A stretch of DNA of 18,149 nucleotides, taken from assembly GCA_046262435.1 (NCBI GenBank), contig JBHEMT010000139.1, positions 1 to 18,149 on the forward strand. Reading direction: 5' to 3'. This DNA comes from JBHEMT01 sp046262435. Lineage in GTDB: Bacteria; Chloroflexota; Dormibacteria; Aeolococcales; Aeolococcaceae. The position numbers and the translations under genes are program-made. The notes beneath the pieces were generated by a model. That model saw only the letters and a program-made list of their open reading frames with translations, did no database searches and was not told where the DNA came from. Shown piece by piece: positions 13,415 through 18,149 of the stretch (its first letter is position 1; each line of letters starts with the position of its first letter).

Positions 13415-14278
13415 ATGAGCGGCATCGTCTTCGCAGCGGTTGCACCCCACGGTGACCTGGCGGTGGCCGAGGCCTGCGACAGGGCCAGCCTTCCCCTGGC
13501 GTCGGTGACCCGCCGGGCGATGACCGAGCTTGGCCGCCGCTGCGCCGCCGCCCACCCGGACACCGTGGTGGTGTTCACGCCGCACAATGTCCACGTCGAC
13601 TGGGCAATGGCGGTGATCACCTCGGCGCGGCTGAGTGGCCGGCTCGACCAAGCCGCGGGACCGGTGGAGCTCAGCTGCGCGGTCGACCGCGAGCTGGCCC
13701 TGGCAGCCCGCGACGCCCTCCTCGCGGCCGGGGTCCCTGCGGTGGGGGTGAGCTTCGGCGGCAACGACCCCGCCGAAGCCGTCAGCCCGCTCGACTGGGG
13801 TGCCCTGGTGCCGCTCTGGCATCTCGGCGGACGCTTCGACCCGCAGCCTCGGGTGGTGGTGATCGCGCCCGCGCGGGACCTCGACGCGGCCACGCATGTG
13901 CGCGCAGGGGCGGCGCTGGCCTCGGTGGCACGCTCCCTGGGCCGCCGGGTGGCCGTCATTGCCAGCGCCGACCAGGGTCATGGTCACAGCGACGTGGGCC
14001 CCTATGGTTATCACGCGGAGTCGGCCGCCTTCGATCGCCGGGTATGCGCCGCGGTGGAGGCGAGCAGGCTCGACGCTCTGCTGGAAATCACCGAGGCCGA
14101 GGTGGAGGTGGCCGTGGCGGACAGCTGGTGGCAGATGGTGATGCTGCACGGTGCGGCGGGCCCGGGTGCCCGCTGCGAGCTGCTCGCCTACGAGGCACCG
14201 ACGTACTACGGGATGCTCTGCGCCGAGGTGGTCCCGTTGACCGCCCAGCCCGCGGCGGGGGGCTCCGTGCTCAGCTGA
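13415..14278 (+). CDS. LigB-type class III extradiol ring-cleavage dioxygenase-like protein (287 aa)
   Basis: Non-heme Fe(II) enzymes of this superfamily open catechol-type rings with O2; related members (Memo-like) are not dioxygenases. Conserved features: an N-terminal APHGD (His12), TPHNVHVDW with His57/His60, SFGGNDPAEAVSPLDWGALVPLWHL (113-137), and SADQGHGHSDVGPYGYH (184-200) in place of the usual 'SGDLSH'. His12 and His57 are the likely metal ligands and His189/His191 the likely catalytic base. ATG 13415 fits the family's N-terminus but has no Shine-Dalgarno sequence; it is 32 nt behind the previous gene. No other aromatic-catabolism gene is nearby (no hydratase, hydroxylase or partner alpha subunit), so substrate and pathway are open. 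The 3' end overlaps the convergent oxidoreductase gene by 8 nt. Confidence 0.75.
   Translation: MSGIVFAAVAPHGDLAVAEACDRASLPLASVTRRAMTELGRRCAAAHPDTVVVFTPHNVHVDWAMAVITSARLSGRLDQAAGPVELSCAVDRELALAARDALLAAGVPAVGVSFGGNDPAEAVSPLDWGALVPLWHLGGRFDPQPRVVVIAPARDLDAATHVRAGAALASVARSLGRRVAVIASADQGHGHSDVGPYGYHAESAAFDRRVCAAVEASRLDALLEITEAEVEVAVADSWWQMVMLHGAAGPGARCELLAYEAPTYYGMLCAEVVPLTAQPAAGGSVLS
14271..14278. other. shared palindrome holding two convergent stop codons
   Basis: TCAGCTGA is an exact palindrome. Read on the plus strand it ends the LigB-like gene (TGA 14276-14278); read on the minus strand it ends the Gfo/Idh gene (TGA 14273-14271). The two genes thus overlap tail to tail by 8 nt with no room for a terminator. 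Confidence 0.8.
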
Positions 14279-15179
14279 GCGGTACGCCCACCGGAGCCGC
14301 TGCGGCACCCCGAACCCGGTCGATCAACTCCGCGGTGGCGATCGAGTCGCTCAGCAGGCGGGGCGCCGGCGAGCCGCTGAGGACCGCGGCGCCGAACTCC
14401 TCGACCATCCTCTGGTAGGGGTCGTCGGGGTCGTGCCAGGCGGTGAACGGCTCGGTGACTTGGTGGGAGCCGGCGGCGTCAACAACCACCAGCTGTTGGT
14501 GCTCGGCAGCCTCGAAGCTCGCCCAGACCGTGGCCTTGCGGCCTTCGCCGAACTCCATGACCGCTGCAACCGTCATGTCGACCGGGCCGCCGCTGACCAC
14601 CGCACCCACGCTGAGGGGTTCGCCGAGCAGCCAGCGGACGACGTCGAGGGTGTAGCAGCCCACGTCGAGCAGCGCACCCCCGCCAAACTCACGATGCCAG
14701 CGGTAGTTGCCCGGCGACTCGAGCCGAAAACTGAACGCTGCATGGACGAAACGCGGATCGTGCACCGATGAGTGCAACGCGCGCATCCGCGGGTGGAAGC
14801 GATACATGAACGCCTCCATGAGCAGCAGTCCGGCGGTCTCTGCGGCAGCGGCCATCTCCCTGGCCTCGGTGGCGTTCAAGGCCAGCGGTTTCTCGCAGAG
14901 GACGTGCTTTCCGGCCGCAAGGGCGCGCAGCGTCCAGCGGCGATGGTCGGAGTTCGCCAAGGGGAGGTACACCGCGCTCACAGTCGGGTCTTCGAGCAGC
15001 TTGTCGTAGCTGGCGTGCACCCGAGGTATCCCATGCCGGTCGGCGAGCACCTGGGCACGCGCCCGGTCGCGCGCGGCGATGGCGACCAGGGCGCCATTCT
15101 CGGCGGCGTTGATCGCGGGACACAGGGCGTGGTCGGCGATGGCCGCCGCGCCGAGCACGCCCCAGCCGACCCCGCTCAC
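14271..15179 (-). CDS. Gfo/Idh/MocA family NAD(P)-dependent oxidoreductase (302 aa)
   Basis: Rossmann-fold sugar or cyclitol dehydrogenase/reductase. Seen: dinucleotide-binding GWGVLGAAAIA (5-15), the cofactor/catalytic EKP at 96-98 (HVLCEKPLALN), MEAFMYRFHPR (121-131), and GGGALLDVGCYTLDVVRWL (166-184) with Asp172 and Tyr176. The last motif has Tyr where many family members have His; this YxxD form is seen in glucose-fructose oxidoreductase-like and related enzymes, so a reductase or oxidoreductase on a keto-sugar is possible. Length is short but complete. The GTG start overlaps the upstream gene's TGA by 4 nt (GTGA), with no separate ribosome-binding site, so translation is coupled to the ThuA-Gfo/Idh fusion. 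Two Gfo/Idh enzymes side by side suggest sequential oxidation and reduction on the same sugar. The exact substrate is unknown. Confidence 0.85.
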   Translation of the reverse strand: MSGVGWGVLGAAAIADHALCPAINAAENGALVAIAARDRARAQVLADRHGIPRVHASYDKLLEDPTVSAVYLPLANSDHRRWTLRALAAGKHVLCEKPLALNATEAREMAAAAETAGLLLMEAFMYRFHPRMRALHSSVHDPRFVHAAFSFRLESPGNYRWHREFGGGALLDVGCYTLDVVRWLLGEPLSVGAVVSGGPVDMTVAAVMEFGEGRKATVWASFEAAEHQQLVVVDAAGSHQVTEPFTAWHDPDDPYQRMVEEFGAAVLSGSPAPRLLSDSIATAELIDRVRGAAAAPVGVPLS

Positions 15180-16846
15180 AGTGAGACGGCAATCGGCGCA
15201 CCGCCGGAGGCGATGCTCCGCGTCGCCGCATCGAGGACGCCGATGACCCGGCGCATGTCTCGCGATGTGACTGCAATCGGCTCGTCGCTCAGCAGGTGTT
15301 CGGCCAGGTTGCCGTAGAACCCCAGCCGGTCACGAGGGGCAAGGGATACCGCCTCCTGGTGAGTGCCGATGCCGCCGTCGGGGCGGTAGACGACCAGCCG
15401 GGCAGGGGCATCCGCGGGGGGCAGGGGCGTCTCGATCAGCTCACCAGCCCAGTCGCGCTCGCTCAGGGTGGGAGCCTGCCAGCTACCCACCACCGCAGCG
15501 TCGGTTCCGAGGACGTACCACTTCGGCTTGCGGGCAGCAGCAATGTCGGAGTGCATGAAGCTGGCTTCGGCGCCATCCGCGAAGCGCATCTCGAGGCGCA
15601 CCTGGTCGGCATTGGTGACGTCCAGCCAAAGCCGTTTCTGTGCGTGGGCGGTCACCGTGGTGACCTGCGTGTCGAGCAACTGGAGGATCTGGTCCACGTA
15701 GTGCGATCCCCAGTCGAACAGGGTCCCCCCCGACACCGGCTGGTGGCTGTGCCAGTAACTGCACGGATGGCCGTGGCCGCCAACGAAGGCCTCGATGTGA
15801 AACGGCGTGCCGATGCTGCCCGACCGCACTAGCCGGTGGAGCGCCACAAAGTCGGGGTCCCAGCGCCGGTTCTGGTACACGGTCAGGGTTCGGCCGGTCG
15901 CCTCGGCACGGGCGATCATGGAGTCGGCGTCCGCCAGGGACAGCGCCAGCGGCTTCTCGCATACCACGTGCCTGCCCGCATCGAGGGCATCGAGGCAACA
16001 CGCCGTGTGGGTATTGGGCGGAGTGCCGACGACAATCACATCCACGGCGGGGTCGTCGAAGAGCGCATCCGCGCTCGCGTGGGTCGCCACTCCGAGCTCG
16101 TCCCGGGCGGCGTGCCGGCGCCGCTCCGAGGGCTCGGCCACGCCACGGAGCACGAGGCCCGTGACCGACCCGATGGCCTCGGCGTGCGCCCGAGCGATGG
16201 CTCCGTAGCCGAGCAGGCCGATGCCGACCGGTGGGTGGGCGGGGGAGCCGGCGGCGGTGCGCGCGCAGCGGGCGAGAAAGCGGCGAGCGTGCTCGTTGCC
16301 GATCACGGCCGGGCTGTCCAGGCCTACATGGGTGAGGGTGCCACGGCCCACGCCGAGGTGAAAGGCGACCACGGGCTCGGTGAACCGCCAGGCGGCGCGA
16401 AGCAGCGTTTCGCCCCCCGCCGGCGCCTCGGCGAGCCGTCGAAGCCGGGAGCGGACCCGCAGCTCGGTGGGCAGGCGGTCGGTGAGCGGGCCCGTGGCCA
16501 CGGGACGCACCAGCAGCTCGGTCTCCGGTGTGGGCAGATCCCCGCCCCATCGCACACCGCCGCCGAGGACCGCATGCTCGCACCAGTGCCACAGCGTGTC
16601 ACCGAGGGCAACGACCCCGCCGCCGTCGCTGATGAACGCAGCGAGCGCGTCGGCGTGCTCAGGGTGCAGCGGGGCCTCCCGATGCACCACGACGGCGCGG
16701 CGGCCGGTCAGGCGACAGAGGCTGCGTGGGTCGTCACTGACCTCAACCCGAATGCCTGGGGAGGCGACCGTGTCGGCCAGTGCGCGGCCCCCCGCCGAGC
16801 ACCCCGCGTCGACGAGGACAAGGACATCGGCTGGCTGCGGAGGCAC
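15176..16846 (-). CDS. ThuA-like domain fused to a Gfo/Idh/MocA dehydrogenase (556 aa)
   Basis: Residues 1-195 look like a ThuA/class I glutamine amidotransferase-like fold: ADVLVLVDAG, RAVVVHREAPLHPEHADALAAFISDGGGVVALGDTLWHW (49-88), GGGVRWGG, and a C-terminal VVAFHLGVGRGTLTHVGLDS (159-178), the typical ThuA 'P..W....G.Gr....sLGHD' position. Residues 205-556 are a full Gfo/Idh enzyme: GIGLLGYGAIARAHAEAI (208-225), EKP at 297-299, and GGTLFDWGSHYVDQ (373-386) with Asp378 and the usual His382. In rhizobia the separate proteins ThuA and ThuB (the latter a Gfo/Idh enzyme) act together on trehalose and related disaccharides, probably giving 3-keto derivatives; this gene carries both types in one chain. 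The start is GTG 16846, 8 nt after TAGGAT. The second Gfo/Idh gene overlaps its stop. The true substrate is not shown by sequence. Confidence 0.75.
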   Translation of the reverse strand: MPPQPADVLVLVDAGCSAGGRALADTVASPGIRVEVSDDPRSLCRLTGRRAVVVHREAPLHPEHADALAAFISDGGGVVALGDTLWHWCEHAVLGGGVRWGGDLPTPETELLVRPVATGPLTDRLPTELRVRSRLRRLAEAPAGGETLLRAAWRFTEPVVAFHLGVGRGTLTHVGLDSPAVIGNEHARRFLARCARTAAGSPAHPPVGIGLLGYGAIARAHAEAIGSVTGLVLRGVAEPSERRRHAARDELGVATHASADALFDDPAVDVIVVGTPPNTHTACCLDALDAGRHVVCEKPLALSLADADSMIARAEATGRTLTVYQNRRWDPDFVALHRLVRSGSIGTPFHIEAFVGGHGHPCSYWHSHQPVSGGTLFDWGSHYVDQILQLLDTQVTTVTAHAQKRLWLDVTNADQVRLEMRFADGAEASFMHSDIAAARKPKWYVLGTDAAVVGSWQAPTLSERDWAGELIETPLPPADAPARLVVYRPDGGIGTHQEAVSLAPRDRLGFYGNLAEHLLSDEPIAVTSRDMRRVIGVLDAATRSIASGGAPIAVSL

Positions 16847-16854
16847 GGCGTCCG

Positions 16855-16860
16855 ATCCTA
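16855..16860 (-). promoter_or_regulatory. -10 box shortly before the ThuA-Gfo/Idh start codon
   Basis: On the minus strand TAGGAT (16860-16855) is followed by 8 nt and GTG 16846. No ribosome-binding site lies between. The arrangement is nearly the same as at the second kinase gene (18146-18141), so both mRNAs may have leaders of 0-2 nt. Confidence 0.4.
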
Positions 16861-16929
16861 CTCCGGGGGGTGATCTGATCCCGTCGACCCGTTGGTAGGG
16901 GAGCGCGGGATTGAACGCCAGAGCGGCGC

Positions 16930-18132
16930 TCAGTCTGCGGCGGGCAGGCGCAGGGAGAAGGTGCTGCCCTCCCCCGGACTGGAGACGACGGTCAGGTCGC
17001 CGCCGTGCATCCTGGCGAGCTCGCGGCAGAGGTGCAGCCCCAGCCCGCTGCCCGGGATGTGACTGTTGTCGGGCGTCACGATGCGCCCAAAGCGGGTGAA
17101 CAGCTGGGACCGGTGCTCGGGCGCGATACCAAGCCCGTGATCCCGGATTGAGGCGACCACCACCCCACCATCGCGGGCCACCTCGACCTCGATGGCACTG
17201 CCCGCCGCCGAGTACTTGCGAGCGTTGTCCAAAAGGTTGGTGATCACGGTGCGCAGACGGGCGCGATCGCCGTGCACCTGGTCGGCGGCGGTGGTTTGGA
17301 CCACCCGAACCCGGTTGCTCGCCGCGAGCGTCAGCTGGGCGGCGAGCGCCTCCTCCACCACCTCGCCGAGGCGGACGGGCCCCGCGGCCAGATGCAGCTT
17401 CCCGCTTTCCAGGCGGGCCGTCTCCAGCATCTGGTCAACCAGCGTGTTCATCTCGGCCAGCTTGGCGGCAACCATTGGAATCGCGGGGCGCAGGTCGGCC
17501 GCATCGGGCGGCCCGAAGGTTCCCTCCTCGAGCATGGAGACGTAGCCTCGGGCGACGGCCAGCGGCCCGCGCAGCTCGTGAGCAACCAGGTTGAGGAACG
17601 TCGATTTGACCTGGTCGAGCTGGGCGAGCCGGCTGCGCTCGCCACGCAGCGCCTCGGTCTCTCGCTCTGCCGCCAGAGCCCGCTCCTCGGTGCCGCTGTG
17701 ACGGAAGAGCACCACGGCTCCGGTCACCCGCCCGTCGCTGGTGATCGGCTCGGCGGTGAACAGGACCGGGAATACCGACCCGTCGCGGCGGCGGAACACC
17801 GCCTCGCCGGATGTGGCCTGCCCGGACACCGCGACCTCCGCGATTAGGCACGCGTCTGCAGCCTCCGAGGACCCGCGGCCGTGCTCGTGATGCAATGCCT
17901 CGTGCAAGCCGCGCCCCGCAAGCTCCGCATGGGTCCAACCGTGCAACGCCTCCGCCGCGGCGTTGAGGTACTGCACACGGCCCTCCTCGTCGATGGCGTG
18001 AACGCCGGCATCCAGGCCCCGGTGCACGGCTTCGAGGAAGGCGTGCGAGCTCGGCGAGAATTCAGACTGCGCGGGGCGGTCTGGAGATGCGGCGCCGCCT
18101 GGAGGGGCGGCGTCCTCGGGCGGGTCGAGCAC
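16930..18132 (-). CDS. soluble PAS-domain sensor histidine kinase, paralogue (400 aa)
   Basis: A cytoplasmic kinase with the same layout as the one at 9822-11081. PAS domain about 28-145 (VHRGLDAGVHAIDEEGRVQYLNAAAEALHGW, DGSVFPVLFTAEPI, GAVVLFRHSG). Coiled helix 150-175, HisKA with His185 in VAHELRGPLAVARGYVSM, N box NLLDNARKYSA (299-309), G1 DHGLGI (331-336), F box RFGRIVTPDNSHI and G2 GSGLGL (361-366). All catalytic motifs are intact. No membrane segment. The GTG start at 18132 lies 8 nt after TAGGAT and lacks a Shine-Dalgarno sequence. It is followed at 83 nt by the ThuA-Gfo/Idh gene on the same strand, which has its own start signal. No adjacent response regulator is present. Upstream sequence is limited to 17 nt by the window edge. 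Confidence 0.9.
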   Translation of the reverse strand: MLDPPEDAAPPGGAASPDRPAQSEFSPSSHAFLEAVHRGLDAGVHAIDEEGRVQYLNAAAEALHGWTHAELAGRGLHEALHHEHGRGSSEAADACLIAEVAVSGQATSGEAVFRRRDGSVFPVLFTAEPITSDGRVTGAVVLFRHSGTEERALAAERETEALRGERSRLAQLDQVKSTFLNLVAHELRGPLAVARGYVSMLEEGTFGPPDAADLRPAIPMVAAKLAEMNTLVDQMLETARLESGKLHLAAGPVRLGEVVEEALAAQLTLAASNRVRVVQTTAADQVHGDRARLRTVITNLLDNARKYSAAGSAIEVEVARDGGVVVASIRDHGLGIAPEHRSQLFTRFGRIVTPDNSHIPGSGLGLHLCRELARMHGGDLTVVSSPGEGSTFSLRLPAAD

Positions 18133-18140
18133 GGCGCAGC

Positions 18141-18146
18141 ATCCTA
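18141..18146 (-). promoter_or_regulatory. -10 box shortly before the second kinase start codon
   Basis: On the minus strand TAGGAT (18146-18141) precedes GTG 18132 by 8 nt without a ribosome-binding site. The -35 would lie beyond the window edge and cannot be judged. Confidence 0.35.
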
Positions 18147-18149
18147 CGT

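Noticed and set aside
12781..14308. Two long minus-strand frames opposite the module and LigB-like genes
   Set aside because: They are antisense to supported genes, rich in Arg/Ala/Pro, have no motifs, and overlap each other in different frames.

Overview
This is a gene-dense, very GC-rich bacterial chromosomal segment. Coding frames favour G or C in the third position, and antisense frames stay open over long stretches. No RNA gene, CRISPR array, insertion sequence or prophage core gene was seen. Four things suggest a terrestrial Gram-positive-like lineage: a PrgI-type secretion/conjugation component fused to a ParA-like ATPase, HspR-type MerR regulators, the pairing of a DUF1469 membrane protein with a DUF3618 protein, and several genes that appear to be transcribed without leaders. 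Actinomycetota or a Chloroflexota/Dormibacterota relative fits best. That placement is inference only; there is no taxonomic marker gene in the window.

Layout. (1) Positions 1-2030, minus strand: a PrgI-ParA fusion, then the cut-off N-terminus of a VirB4/SCO6880-like protein that starts inside the fusion gene's 3' end and runs off the left edge. (2) 2099-3091, minus: a doubtful 36-residue ORF and an alpha/beta hydrolase. (3) 3210-4703, plus: a trehalose-6-phosphate synthase-like GT20 enzyme. (4) 4902-7038, plus: MerR/HspR-like regulator 1, a single-domain response regulator, MerR/HspR-like regulator 2, a DUF1469 membrane protein and a DUF3618 protein. The last four genes are tightly packed or overlapping. 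(5) 7110-9374, plus: a class A penicillin-binding protein with a Pro/Ser/Thr-rich tail. (6) 9414-11081, minus: a zinc-ribbon protein and a soluble PAS histidine kinase. (7) 11164-14278, plus: a Cys-rich protein, two coupled proteins sharing a repeated module, and a LigB-type extradiol dioxygenase. (8) 14271-16846, minus: a ThuA-like/Gfo-Idh fusion coupled to a second Gfo/Idh oxidoreductase. (9) 16930-18132, minus: a second PAS histidine kinase, paralogous to the first.

How the parts may work together. The middle block (4902-9374) looks like an envelope or stress unit: two paralogous HspR-like DNA-binding proteins around a receiver protein, followed by small membrane proteins and a cell-wall synthase. 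The two soluble kinases lack their own response regulators, so the stand-alone receiver at 5411 is a possible partner. The trehalose-phosphate synthase and the ThuA/ThuB-like fusion could both touch trehalose-type disaccharides, but they are about 11 kb apart and the link is only a hypothesis. Five genes have a -10-like hexamer 6 or 8 nt before the start codon and no usable Shine-Dalgarno sequence, which suggests leaderless mRNAs.

No stretch longer than about 200 bases lacks a gene. The largest gaps (2031-2215, 4704-4901, 5244-5410, 11923-12052) hold promoter-like elements, a hairpin or a doubtful small ORF.
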